Of a DNA stretch of 64,000 nt, positions 9,008 to 17,246 are shown piece by piece. How positions within the stretch are numbered: the first letter of the stretch is position 1; every line of letters starts with the position of its first letter. The DNA is from UBA7985 sp965661545 (GTDB lineage: Bacteria > Pseudomonadota > Alphaproteobacteria > UBA7985): contig CBFIEF010000001.1 of the NCBI GenBank assembly GCA_965661545.1, positions 1-64,000 of the forward strand. Direction: 5' to 3'. Below the pieces are notes generated by a model. That model saw only the letters and a list, made by a program, of their open reading frames with translations, had not been told where the DNA came from and made no database searches. A program made the translations under genes and the position numbers.

Positions 9008-9093
9008 GGCCCCTTGGCGGAATTGGTAGACGCTGCGGACTTAAAATCCGTTTTCCTTTGGAAGTGCCGGTTCGAGTCCGGCAGGGGCTACCA
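9008..9093 (+). tRNA. tRNA-Leu(UAA)
   Basis: An 86-nt class II tRNA with encoded CCA. The acceptor strand GGCCCCT pairs with AGGGGCT (first pair G-U), the D-arm has the leucine-typical TGGCGGAATTGGTAGACGC, the anticodon loop CTTAAAA carries anticodon TAA, a variable arm follows, and the T-arm contains GGTTCGAGTCC. It reads UUA (and UUG) leucine codons. Nothing indicates an integrated element at its 3' end. Confidence 0.96.
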
Positions 9094-9282
9094 CCTTACC
9101 TCTTTTTCACTGTTGAAAAGTTCGTTTTGCCGAGCCCAAGGGCGCTTTGGCGTCGACAATGTGGCGTGTGTCCGTGATGTCCCCCATCCAAAGCCTGACT
9201 CTTGCCTTCGGAATTCCACTTTTAAGCTGATAATATCGCAAATTTTAGATTTATACGCCTCTTGGGGCAGGGTTTCCTGAAA

Positions 9283-9291
9283 TTATCCACA
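9283..9291 (+). promoter_or_regulatory. perfect DnaA-box word
   Basis: TTATCCACA matches the DnaA box consensus exactly. It lies between the tRNA and the small gene at 9417. A single box may be chance or a minor DnaA site; see the finding on the cluster. Confidence 0.25.
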
Positions 9292-9416
9292 GCAATTCGG
9301 CGCCTTAAGCAAAAGAATTATCTGTGGTGGCGTGACCTTTGCAGGATTCCCCACGCGCTACGGACATCAAATAAGAAGAGCGCTTTTCTTGAGGAACAGA
9401 AATTAGGACGGTTTGC

Positions 9417-9698
9417 GTGCCCTGTTATTTGGTTGCCCACGACGCTCCAGCGGTCGAAGCCGAAGCTGGAGCCGACGATAAAAAGCTCATTGAGACCCTT
9501 GCTGACCTTGGTGGTCGCCGGATTCAGCGATCCGTATGGTTGATCCGCGTCAAGGAGCGCGACGCCAAGCGCGTGATCTCTGGGTTGCGGCCCTATGTAG
9601 AGAGCGACCTGCTCTGGGTCTCTGAGGTGAATTCAAACTACGGTTATAACCGCGCGTTGACCGGAACCAATTCTTGGCTGCTTGAGAACGGCGTCTGA
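9417..9698 (+). CDS. small Cas2-like/ferredoxin-fold hypothetical protein
   Basis: 93 residues starting at a GTG preceded by AGGACGG at a suitable distance. The pattern (first strand CYLVAHDAP, helix KKLIETLADLG, strand RRIQRSVWLIRV, helix, strand DLLWVSEV) resembles the Cas2/VapD-like ferredoxin fold found in many stand-alone 'hypothetical' proteins. There is no cas1 or CRISPR array in the window, so a role in spacer acquisition is unlikely. A strong inverted repeat follows the gene. Base use fits its neighbours. Coding status is likely; function unknown. Confidence 0.7.
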   Translation: MPCYLVAHDAPAVEAEAGADDKKLIETLADLGGRRIQRSVWLIRVKERDAKRVISGLRPYVESDLLWVSEVNSNYGYNRALTGTNSWLLENGV

Positions 9699-9768
9699 GG
9701 CAAATTGCAAAACGCATGGCAATTTGGCGAATTGCGAGGGGGAGCAGGATGGGTGCTTCTTCTCGCAA

Positions 9769-9797
9769 GCAGGCTGTCGCAATCTGCGACAGCCTGC
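9769..9797. terminator. perfect 13-bp stem between convergent genes
   Basis: GCAGGCTGTCGCA pairs perfectly with TGCGACAGCCTGC around a 3-nt loop. It lies 70 nt after the Cas2-like gene and 16 nt after the convergent flavodoxin-like gene. No long T-run follows on either strand, so termination would be weak, but the position suits a bidirectional 3'-end element. Confidence 0.5.
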
Positions 9798-9813
9798 ATT
9801 CAATCAGCAGCCT

Positions 9814-10284
9814 TTAGAAGATGCCCGCGCTTAATCCTTCGGCCATGGCCTGCCCCGTATCCCGTGCCACCGGAATGAAATCATCGTTCCATGCGCCATG
9901 AAGTACCGTAAGCTCACTGACCGACCGCCACCCCAAACCCAAATAGATCCCATTCAGCGCTCTCTTGGTCGCCGTTCCATCCAATCCCGCTCGAATGAGC
10001 GTTGCAACTGGAAGTCCCGGGCGTTGCTCCAGCAAGTCGTTATAGCACCTGTCGAAGAAGTCTTTTGTCAGGCCGGCCATGTATCCAATGTTCTCGGTCG
10101 TCAGAAGAATGAGACCATCACAGCCCAATACATCCCCTGTTGTAGCCTTTAACGGAGCGCGCACCACCAGCTCAACACCCATCGTTTGCGACGCTCCATC
10201 AACCACGGCATCCCGCAGTGCTCGCGTGTTCACCGAGGGGGCGTGGGCAATGAACAGAAGATGTTTGGTCACAGTCGGATCCAT
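9814..10284 (-). CDS. flavodoxin-like / NAD(P)H-dependent oxidoreductase family protein
   Basis: 156 residues with a flavodoxin-like fold: first strand KHLLFIAHAPSVNTRAL, and GCDGLILLTTENIGYMAGLTKDFFDR, where a flavin-contacting loop is followed by the helix typical of multimeric flavodoxin-like proteins. It probably binds FMN in the cytosol. The frame is also open from a TTG at 10296, but the ATG at 10284 is the first normal start; neither has a clear ribosome site. It is divergent from the hydrolase at 10375, with a short shared promoter region. Substrate unknown. Confidence 0.78.
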   Translation of the reverse strand: MDPTVTKHLLFIAHAPSVNTRALRDAVVDGASQTMGVELVVRAPLKATTGDVLGCDGLILLTTENIGYMAGLTKDFFDRCYNDLLEQRPGLPVATLIRAGLDGTATKRALNGIYLGLGWRSVSELTVLHGAWNDDFIPVARDTGQAMAEGLSAGIF

Positions 10285-10374
10285 TAGCGGGTGCAATACG
10301 TGGGCAGGGCTGGGCTGGGCAAATTAGTTAATCGCGTTACGTCGAAGTTAAACGACAATAGTAAAGGAATTGAT

Positions 10375-11316
10375 ATGAGAGTCGTCCGTAGAATTGCCCT
10401 GGTATTTGTTGCGTTGTTAGTCGGGCTCTGGGCGACTGCGCGGGTTCTTATCGCGGGCTTGCCAAATGAGGCTCTGGGTACCTTCGCTGAGGTTTCCGGT
10501 GAACGTGTGCATTTTGTCGATGAGGGCCAAGGTTCGCCGATCCTGATGATCCACGGGGCCAGCGGAAATCTGGGTGACATGGAACTGCGTCTCGCCCCCG
10601 CGCTTCGTGCAGCGGGGCATCGTGTTATCACCATTGACCGGCCCGGGCTGGGTCTGTCCTCGCGCAATGATCCCGGTTTGCAGGAAATCGCTGCTCAGGC
10701 TGATTTGGTTGTGGCGTTGATGGATGAGTTGGGTGTTGATGCACCAACTGTTGTCGGCCATTCGTTGGGCGGCGCTGTTTCCTTGGCGATGGCTGTGCAT
10801 CATCCAGACCGGGTTGGCGGTTTGGTGGATTTATCCGGCGTGTCTCATGCGTGGAACGGTGACGTGTGGTGGCCCTATGCCCTCGCGGGGATGCCGGTGG
10901 TAGGCTGGTACTTCTGTAACGCCCTGATGCCAGTGGTTGGCTTGGCGCTCTATGATGCGTCCGTGGACAGCACCTTCACACCCGAGCCAGCGATCGCAGA
11001 TTACTCTGACCTGACGCAGACCAAAATGGTGATGCGACCCCAAACCTTCTGCAACAATGCTGCTGACGTGCGCGCTTTGAATGATGGCGTGGCAGGGCTC
11101 AACGCCGGGTACGCTGATCTGACTGAGGCCTTTGACGTGGTGTTTGGGACCGAGGACTACGTGAGCCCGGACCTGCACGCAGCGGGGCTGGATCGAGACG
11201 CCCCTGGCGCGCAGATCACGCTGATCGAAGGCGCAGGGCACATGATCCATCACACACAGTTCGACATTGTGCGTGACATCATTCTGGCTGCGGCTGCGAC
11301 CAACAACACCGAATAA
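10375..11316 (+). CDS. membrane-anchored alpha/beta hydrolase
   Basis: 313 residues. An N-terminal hydrophobic segment (about residues 6-24, IALVFVALLVGLWATARV) can act as a signal anchor, so the enzyme probably faces the periplasm. The alpha/beta hydrolase core shows the oxyanion HGASGN at 60-65, the nucleophile elbow GHSLGG with Ser130, a late acidic residue in FGTEDYVSPD and the catalytic His in GAGHMIHH. Substrate unknown; esterase or lipase-like action is the family expectation. The frame is open upstream to 10291, but AAAGGA before the ATG at 10375 decides the start. A terminator follows. Confidence 0.85.
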   Translation: MRVVRRIALVFVALLVGLWATARVLIAGLPNEALGTFAEVSGERVHFVDEGQGSPILMIHGASGNLGDMELRLAPALRAAGHRVITIDRPGLGLSSRNDPGLQEIAAQADLVVALMDELGVDAPTVVGHSLGGAVSLAMAVHHPDRVGGLVDLSGVSHAWNGDVWWPYALAGMPVVGWYFCNALMPVVGLALYDASVDSTFTPEPAIADYSDLTQTKMVMRPQTFCNNAADVRALNDGVAGLNAGYADLTEAFDVVFGTEDYVSPDLHAAGLDRDAPGAQITLIEGAGHMIHHTQFDIVRDIILAAAATNNTE

Positions 11317-11325
11317 CGTAAAGCT

Positions 11326-11354
11326 TAAAGGGTCACCGTTAGGTGGCCCTTTTC
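11326..11354 (+). terminator. intrinsic terminator after the alpha/beta hydrolase gene
   Basis: AAAGGGTCACC and GGTGGCCCTTTT form a stem with one G-U pair around GTTA, followed by a T-run. The A-rich left arm may also let it work for the convergent FAD/GcvT gene. Confidence 0.6.
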
Positions 11355-11390
11355 CGTTTGGTCAGGCGCCCTTGCCTGCTTGTCTCTCGT

Positions 11391-13808
11391 CTAGCCGCGC
11401 ATGCGCGCGCCGTCTGGGTCGACCAGCGGTGTGGTGATGATCGTCGCCGTCCGCCGGTCACCGAGGATTTCAATGGCAAAGCGTCTCCCATCGACCGCCA
11501 TGTCTGTTGGGACAAAGCCCAAGGCGACCGATTGCTTGCTGTAGTGCGCATAGCCCCCTGAAGTCACAAATCCCACAACATCCTCACCATCGAAAATTGG
11601 CTCGTCAGCCACCACGTCCGCCTCGTCCGCATCAACGGCAAAGGCGCAAAGCGTTCGAGTGGGTCCAGCAGATTTCTCCGCCGCAGCCGCTGCTTTGCCA
11701 ATAAATTCTACAGGTTTGTTATAGCTGACAAATCGATCCATGCCGGTCTCGGCGGGCCTGTAATCAGGCCGGAACTCACGCATCCAAGAGCCAAAGAACT
11801 TCTCCAGCCGCAAACTCATCATGGCCCGCATCCCAAATGGACGCATTCCGTGTGCCGCGCCCGCTTCGGCCAAGACTTGATACAAGCCGTATTGCTCGTC
11901 GGCGTTCACATAGATTTCGTAGCCAAGATCACCGGTGTAGCTCACCCGCTGCACCAAAGCTTGATAGGGGCCAACATCGATCGTGCGTGCATCCATAAAG
12001 CGGAACGCCGCCGCAGAAACATCCGCCCCGGTCACCGCCGACAGCACGTCTCGCGCCCTTGGTCCAGCGATCTGGAACCCGATCCGGCGCGTGGACACGT
12101 TTTCGATATCCACCTCATAGCCCGCAAGGTGCTGTTCAAACCACCGCGTGTGGTAGGCTTGACTGCCAAAGGACGCGGTCAGTTGGAAGGTGTCTTCCGC
12201 CAGTGCCGTTACTGTGAAATCCCCGATCAGCTTGCCTGCGGGGGACAACATGGGCGTGAGCGACAGACGACCAACCTTGGGGATCCGTCCCGCCATGATC
12301 CACTCCAGCCACGCCCGTGCATCCGGGCCTGTGACCCGGTATTTGCTGAAGTTGTGGATCTCGTTGATACCAACCGCTTCCCGCACGGCGCGGCATTCCT
12401 GCGCCGTTGCATTCCACGCGTTCGAGCGGCGGAAAGACGGCGTTTCTTCCAGTGGTTCCCCGGGTAAGGCGAAGTAGTTGACGGCCTCCATCCCATAAGC
12501 CGCACCAAAGACCGCGCGCTGGTCTTTCCAGATTTGATAAGCCGGGGTGGTTTGGAATGGCCGCATCACCGGCAGCTCTTCGTTGGGGTAGGAAACGGAG
12601 AACCGGCGCTGGTAATTCTCGCGCACCTTTTCACGTGTGTAAGCTGGCGTGATCCAATCGCCAAAGCGCGCCACGTCCATGGCAAAAATATCCCGGCTGG
12701 GCTCGCCTTCAACCATCCACTCGGCAAGGCTCAGCCCAACCCCGCCCCCTTGTGAGAAGCCTGCCATCACCGCGACCGCAGACCAGTAGTTCCGCAGACC
12801 CGGCACGGGGCCAACCAAAGGATTACCATCGGGGGCAAAGGTAAAGGGACCATTGATGACGGTTTTGACGCCAGCCCGCTCGAGGATCGGGAACCGCCGA
12901 TAGGCGAACTCGACGGAGTCAGAGATCCGCTCCAGCTTGTTTTCGAGCAGCTCGTGGCCAAAGGTCCACGGCGTGCCCTCAACGGCCCAAGGATCGCAGC
13001 GCTGCTCATAAAAGCCAATGCACAGCCCCTGTCGCTCCTGCCGCAGGTAGCTTTCACCCTCTGGGTCCATCACGTGCGGCAATTCTTCGTCGCGCTCGTA
13101 GACCTCCGGGATATCTTCGGTGATCAGGTATTGATGTTCCATGGGATGCAGCGGCAGGTACACGCCCGCCATTGCCCCAACTTCTCGCGCCCACAGTCCC
13201 GCCGCGTTCACAATATGCTCAGCGTGAACTGTACCGCGCTCGGTCACGACATCCCACGTCCCGTCAGCGCGTGGATTGGTTTCGAGTACTGGACAGCGCA
13301 GCTCGATCGCTGCACCCGCCATCCGCGCCGCTTTGGCATAGGCGTGGGTGGTGCCAGACGGGTCAAGATGGCCATCAAGCGGGTCATACAAGCCACCAAG
13401 AACACCATCAACATTTGTGATGGGGGAGAGTTTCTTGATCTCTTCGGGCCCAACAATCTGTGTGTCGAGACCCATGTAGCGGTGCTTGGCGCGTTCAGCG
13501 ATCAGGTAATCGAGACGATCCTGAGTCCCGGCAAGCGTCACGCCGCCAACGTGATGCAAGCCGCAGCTCATGCCGGTGATTTCTTCCAACTCGCGATAGA
13601 GCCGAATGGTGTAGCCCTGCAGCGCCGCCATGTTGGTGTCGGCATTCAGCGTGTGAAATCCCCCCGCAGCGTGCCACGTTGATCCTGACGTCAGCTCCGA
13701 CCGTTCGATCAGCATGATGTCGGTCCAGCCCATCTTCGTGAGGTGATAAAGGACGGAGCAGCCAACAACACCGCCGCCAATAACGACGACCTTTGCAGAG
13801 GTTTTCAT
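11391..13808 (-). CDS. FAD-dependent oxidoreductase with GcvT domain (dimethylglycine/sarcosine dehydrogenase-like)
   Basis: 805 residues, the usual length of this family. The N-terminal DAO domain begins with the FAD motif VVVIGGGVVGCS (about 7-18) followed by GSTWHAAGG, where the His sits at the site of covalent FAD attachment in dimethylglycine dehydrogenase relatives. After about residue 430 come the aminomethyltransferase (GcvT) and GcvT C-terminal domains, which accept the one-carbon unit on tetrahydrofolate. Relatives oxidatively demethylate N-methyl amines such as dimethylglycine or sarcosine in the cytosol. The exact substrate is not determined. An AGGAAAG site lies before the ATG. 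The gene is monocistronic as far as visible, separated from the transporter operon by a terminator. Confidence 0.88.
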   Translation of the reverse strand: MKTSAKVVVIGGGVVGCSVLYHLTKMGWTDIMLIERSELTSGSTWHAAGGFHTLNADTNMAALQGYTIRLYRELEEITGMSCGLHHVGGVTLAGTQDRLDYLIAERAKHRYMGLDTQIVGPEEIKKLSPITNVDGVLGGLYDPLDGHLDPSGTTHAYAKAARMAGAAIELRCPVLETNPRADGTWDVVTERGTVHAEHIVNAAGLWAREVGAMAGVYLPLHPMEHQYLITEDIPEVYERDEELPHVMDPEGESYLRQERQGLCIGFYEQRCDPWAVEGTPWTFGHELLENKLERISDSVEFAYRRFPILERAGVKTVINGPFTFAPDGNPLVGPVPGLRNYWSAVAVMAGFSQGGGVGLSLAEWMVEGEPSRDIFAMDVARFGDWITPAYTREKVRENYQRRFSVSYPNEELPVMRPFQTTPAYQIWKDQRAVFGAAYGMEAVNYFALPGEPLEETPSFRRSNAWNATAQECRAVREAVGINEIHNFSKYRVTGPDARAWLEWIMAGRIPKVGRLSLTPMLSPAGKLIGDFTVTALAEDTFQLTASFGSQAYHTRWFEQHLAGYEVDIENVSTRRIGFQIAGPRARDVLSAVTGADVSAAAFRFMDARTIDVGPYQALVQRVSYTGDLGYEIYVNADEQYGLYQVLAEAGAAHGMRPFGMRAMMSLRLEKFFGSWMREFRPDYRPAETGMDRFVSYNKPVEFIGKAAAAAEKSAGPTRTLCAFAVDADEADVVADEPIFDGEDVVGFVTSGGYAHYSKQSVALGFVPTDMAVDGRRFAIEILGDRRTATIITTPLVDPDGARMRG

Positions 13809-13911
13809 AAAGCGCGCTTTCCTGAGTTCAGCCGAGCAAGTTGGCCTTCATTGAACCAAAAGTACAGCCTCGCGCACAACCCGGAGCGACCATGAATCGC
13901 CGGGTTTGAGC

Positions 13912-13952
13912 AAAAAAAACCCCGGCGCGATGGATCGGCCGGGGTTCTTTTG
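13912..13952 (-). terminator. bidirectional intrinsic terminator after the BMP transporter operon
   Basis: AACCCCGGC and GCCGGGGTT form a perfect 9-bp stem around an 11-nt loop. On the minus strand the hairpin is followed by an 8-nt U-run; on the plus strand CTTTT follows. It ends the minus-strand transporter operon. Confidence 0.8.
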
Positions 13953-13982
13953 GTGATCGGCCCGTGGGGGCCGGTCAGTCGC

Positions 13983-15080
13983 TTACTGCGGGATGGTCGC
14001 GTCGATGCCCTGGATGTACCAGTTCATCCCCAGCAGAGTGCCGTCGGTCAGGTGGTCTTCACCCGCCACACAGTCCTCAGCCAGAGCGCCGTCCTGCATG
14101 TAGATTGGACACTCGAAGGAGTGACGGTCGCCAGCAGCCAGAGCCGCTTCGATCGCCTTTGCTTCAGCCATCACGTCATCAGGCATATTGCCGTAGTTGC
14201 CGAGGTGGACCATGCCAATCTCGCCGCCCATGCCGTCTTTTGTGAAGCCCCACCAGCTGTCTTGCTGGTTCCAGGTGCCAGCAGCAACCTGCTTTGCGCG
14301 GTCAACGTAGTAGCTGTCCCAGTCGTCCACGGTGGACACGAGGTGAGCTGTTGGGCCGAAGCGGGACATGTCGGATGCTTGGCCAAATGCCTTAGCACCA
14401 GCAGCTTCTGCGATCTGCATCGGCGCTGGGGAGTCCGTGTGTGCTGCGATCACGTCAGCACCGTTGTCGATCAGCGCCTGCGCTGCCGCAGCTTCTTTCG
14501 CTGGGTCGAACCAGGTGAAGACCCAAACGATCTCAACTTCGATGTCCGGGTTGTGCTTCTTCGCTTCAAGCATGAATGCGTTGATACCGCGAATAACTTC
14601 CGGAATTGGGAAGGATGCGATGTAACCGATTTTGTTGCTCTTGGTTACGTTCGCGGCGATGTAGCCCTGTACAACGCGACCTTCGTAGAAACGGCCACTG
14701 TAGGTGGATACGTTTGGATGCGCTTTGATGTAGCCGGTGGCGTGCTCGAACTTGATGTCCGGGTAGTTGCCAGCAACTTCGTTCGTTGCATCCATGAAGC
14801 CGAAGGATGTTGTGAAAATCAGGTCGTGGCCGGTTTCAGCCAGCTGCGTGATTGCTTCAACAGCTTCTGGACCTTCTGGAACGTTCTCCAGAGCGGTGGT
14901 CGAGAAACCATCCATAGCTTCAACAGCGGCACGACCGATGTCGTGACGGTAAGTCCAGCCCAGATCACCGGGAGGGCCCACGTAGATGAAGCCAACTTTG
15001 GTTTCTGCTTGAGCAGGGTTTGCGACGACAGCACCGAAGGTCAGTGCGGAAGCCAAGAGGGTTTTAATGGCACGGTTCAT
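13983..15080 (-). CDS. BMP family ABC transporter substrate-binding protein
   Basis: 365 residues; periplasmic binding protein of the Bmp/PnrA family, which captures nucleosides or purines. A signal peptide MNRAIKTLLASALTFGAVVA... is cut after NPAQA at residue 25; there is no lipobox cysteine, so the protein should be soluble in the periplasm. The mature start TKVGFIYVGPPGDLGWTYRHD is typical of the family. It is the last gene of a four-gene operon (ATPase, two permeases, binding protein), 55 nt after the second permease, and a strong terminator follows it. Confidence 0.92.
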   Translation of the reverse strand: MNRAIKTLLASALTFGAVVANPAQAETKVGFIYVGPPGDLGWTYRHDIGRAAVEAMDGFSTTALENVPEGPEAVEAITQLAETGHDLIFTTSFGFMDATNEVAGNYPDIKFEHATGYIKAHPNVSTYSGRFYEGRVVQGYIAANVTKSNKIGYIASFPIPEVIRGINAFMLEAKKHNPDIEVEIVWVFTWFDPAKEAAAAQALIDNGADVIAAHTDSPAPMQIAEAAGAKAFGQASDMSRFGPTAHLVSTVDDWDSYYVDRAKQVAAGTWNQQDSWWGFTKDGMGGEIGMVHLGNYGNMPDDVMAEAKAIEAALAAGDRHSFECPIYMQDGALAEDCVAGEDHLTDGTLLGMNWYIQGIDATIPQ

Positions 15081-15135
15081 TGAGGTTCTCCTCTACTTTT
15101 CTCAGCGTGCAGGAGGGCGGCCTGAGTGGCTTCCC

Positions 15136-16152
15136 TCAAGATCTTGGTTCAAAAGTTTGCCCCAAACTGGCTGGGGCATTGCGCCGGATCATCACCGGGT
15201 TGCGAGAGATCAAGACGAGCACGACTACCGGCACAATGTAGGGCAGCGCTGTCAAGAAATAGGATAGTTCGAGCGACATGTTGGAGAATATTGCCTTCAA
15301 ACGAGGCTCCAAAGCAAGCACGATGCCGAATAAATAGGCACCGAGCAGAACGCGTCCGGGACGCCATGTCGAGAAAAGAATCAACGCCAGCGCGAGCCAC
15401 CCTTTGCCGACCGTTATGCCTTCGGTCCATTTGGGAGCAATTTGCGCAATCACGATGAATGCACCCGCCAGGCCCGCCATTGCGCCGCCGAACATGATTG
15501 TCAGCATGCGAACCAGGATAACGGGATAGCCTAAAGCGTAGGCGGAATGGTGGTTTTCGCCGACTGCTCTAACGACCAAACCGGCTCGGGTACGGTTCAA
15601 GAAGAACCAAACCGCGGCCAGCATCACGAACGAAAACGGCACCAGCAGGTTTTGGCTGAACAGCAGGGGGCCAACGACCGGGACATCGCCCCAGCTTTCC
15701 GGGAACAGCGGCGGTACGCTGGCAACGATTGCTGCCGTGTAGTCAACGCCAAAGAAGTTCCCACCCAAGGAGTTTGACAGGCCTGCGCCCAACACCGTCA
15801 AACCAAGGCCAGCGGCGATATGGTTGGCGCGGAAATGCTGTGTCAGGAACCCAAACAACGCCGCCGCCAAAGCGCCGACGATGGCGGCGATCGCCAGCGA
15901 GCCGATGTACTGGAATTGGTTAACTGAGTTCTCGGATGCGAAACAGTTTTCGCCGATCAACATGGTACACGTCGAGCTTTGCAGCTGGTACAGCGCAATA
16001 AAGCCCGCCAAGCCGCCGATGAGCATCATGCCTTCGACGCCAAGATTGATGACGCCCGATTTCTCCACCACCAACTCGCCAATCGCTGCGAGCAAAAGCG
16101 GTGTGGCCAGCAGCATGGATGCGGCTAGAATTTGGATGACAAGATCGCTCAT
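15136..16152 (-). CDS. ABC transporter permease (nucleoside/BMP type)
   Basis: 338 residues, inner-membrane permease of the BPD_transp_2 class with many hydrophobic segments. The opening of the protein (LLLAAIGELVVEKSGVINLG then EGMM) is the usual signature of the second permease in BMP/nucleoside importers. A hydrophilic insert near residues 60-80 contains two cysteines (SSTCTMLIGENCF), which could form a periplasmic disulfide. Its ATG overlaps the stop of the other permease by 4 nt, so the two subunits are likely made in equal amounts and pair as a heterodimer. Confidence 0.92.
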   Translation of the reverse strand: MSDLVIQILAASMLLATPLLLAAIGELVVEKSGVINLGVEGMMLIGGLAGFIALYQLQSSTCTMLIGENCFASENSVNQFQYIGSLAIAAIVGALAAALFGFLTQHFRANHIAAGLGLTVLGAGLSNSLGGNFFGVDYTAAIVASVPPLFPESWGDVPVVGPLLFSQNLLVPFSFVMLAAVWFFLNRTRAGLVVRAVGENHHSAYALGYPVILVRMLTIMFGGAMAGLAGAFIVIAQIAPKWTEGITVGKGWLALALILFSTWRPGRVLLGAYLFGIVLALEPRLKAIFSNMSLELSYFLTALPYIVPVVVLVLISRNPVMIRRNAPASLGQTFEPRS

Positions 16153-17246
16153 GCCGCGCCCTCCGTGCTCAAATCGGGTTTTCCAAACACCACCCGGTAC
16201 CGACTGAGGAAAGCCGTACCCAGAACCGCGAACAGCGCTGTAACTTGCACAAGATCCGCTACAGCGTCATCAACCTGACTGGCCGATTGCACGTAAGTCG
16301 CGCCAACGTTCACGTAGGAAATCAGCAAGGCCGCAGCAACGATCCCGATGGGATGAAGCCGGCCAAGAAAGGCGATGACGATTGCCGTAAAGCCCAGGCC
16401 GTTAAGATAGTTTTCCGACTGAATCAGCTTGCCTGTCTCAGCTGAAAGGAAAATCGCCCCAGCCAGACCGGCAGTTGCACCGGACAGAACGAAGGACATC
16501 CACACTGTCATTTGCGGAGAGAAGCCCGCGAACCGCTGCGCGCGGGGTGTGTTCTGCGCTACACGAAGGCTGTAGCCAAAGGTCGTAAACAGCACCACAA
16601 AAGCCAAAACCAGAATGGCGGCGGCGCTTATGATCACGCCCCAATGAAAGTCCGTCCGCTCGATGATTGACGCGATGCGCAGGCTTTCGTGGATCGGATC
16701 ACTCTCCGCCTGTCCAGCCTTTGGGTCGCCTTTCCATGGACCGGTGGTTACATAGTTCAGGACGTTGGCCGCAACGTAAACCAGCATGAGCGACGTCAGA
16801 AGTTCATTGGTATTCGCCCAAACCCGCAGCGCAGCTGGGATCAGTGCCCATGCAATACCGCCCAAAATGCCAAACAGCAGCATGACCGGCAGGAACCACG
16901 TTGTATCCGGCATGCCGAACAGCAAGTACGCAGCGAAAGCGGCAATGGAGCCAAAGGCGAACTGCCCTTCGGCACCGATATTCCAGACGTTGGCGCGAAA
17001 ACCGATGCTCAATCCGACCGCCATGATGGCGAGATAGGACGATTTTTGCAGCACAAACCCCCACTGCACGGTGGCCGTGCGCGCCTGCCAAGGAAAGGTC
17101 AGCAGCGTCCATGTATCAGCCAAAGGCTGCTCCGACATCGCGACCATGACCAGAAAGCCAACAACAACAGTAATCGCCAAAGCCAGTAACAAGGGGAAAG
17201 CAGCGGCCCAAAAGCCGAATTGGGTGCGTGGAACAATACGGATCAT
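16149..17246 (-). CDS. ABC transporter permease (nucleoside/BMP type)
   Basis: 365 residues, polytopic inner-membrane permease of the BPD_transp_2 class. The stretch containing GFRANVWNIGAEGQFAFG is the diagnostic loop of the first permease in nucleoside ABC importers. It starts with ATG overlapping the ATPase stop and ends overlapping the next permease start, both by 4 nt, which indicates tight co-translation in the importer operon. Confidence 0.92.
   Translation of the reverse strand: MIRIVPRTQFGFWAAAFPLLLALAITVVVGFLVMVAMSEQPLADTWTLLTFPWQARTATVQWGFVLQKSSYLAIMAVGLSIGFRANVWNIGAEGQFAFGSIAAFAAYLLFGMPDTTWFLPVMLLFGILGGIAWALIPAALRVWANTNELLTSLMLVYVAANVLNYVTTGPWKGDPKAGQAESDPIHESLRIASIIERTDFHWGVIISAAAILVLAFVVLFTTFGYSLRVAQNTPRAQRFAGFSPQMTVWMSFVLSGATAGLAGAIFLSAETGKLIQSENYLNGLGFTAIVIAFLGRLHPIGIVAAALLISYVNVGATYVQSASQVDDAVADLVQVTALFAVLGTAFLSRYRVVFGKPDLSTEGAA

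Noticed and set aside
9014..9280. Open frame starting MAELVDAADLKS on the plus strand
   Set aside because: This is the well-known false protein made by reading through a tRNA-Leu gene. The overlapping frame at 8845-9177 has the same cause.
9417..9698. CRISPR-associated cas2 of a CRISPR locus
   Set aside because: No direct-repeat array and no cas1 or effector genes exist in the window; only the fold resembles Cas2.
9008..9813. Possible genomic island inserted at tRNA-Leu
   Set aside because: No integrase, no repeated tRNA 3' end and no change in gene density were seen; the one small gene after it is not enough.
13950..15083. 377-codon open frame antisense to almost the whole BMP binding-protein gene
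   Set aside because: Long, but it mirrors the codon pattern of the real gene, is rich in Cys/His/Val/Arg as typical of antisense frames, and crosses the strong terminator at 13912-13952.
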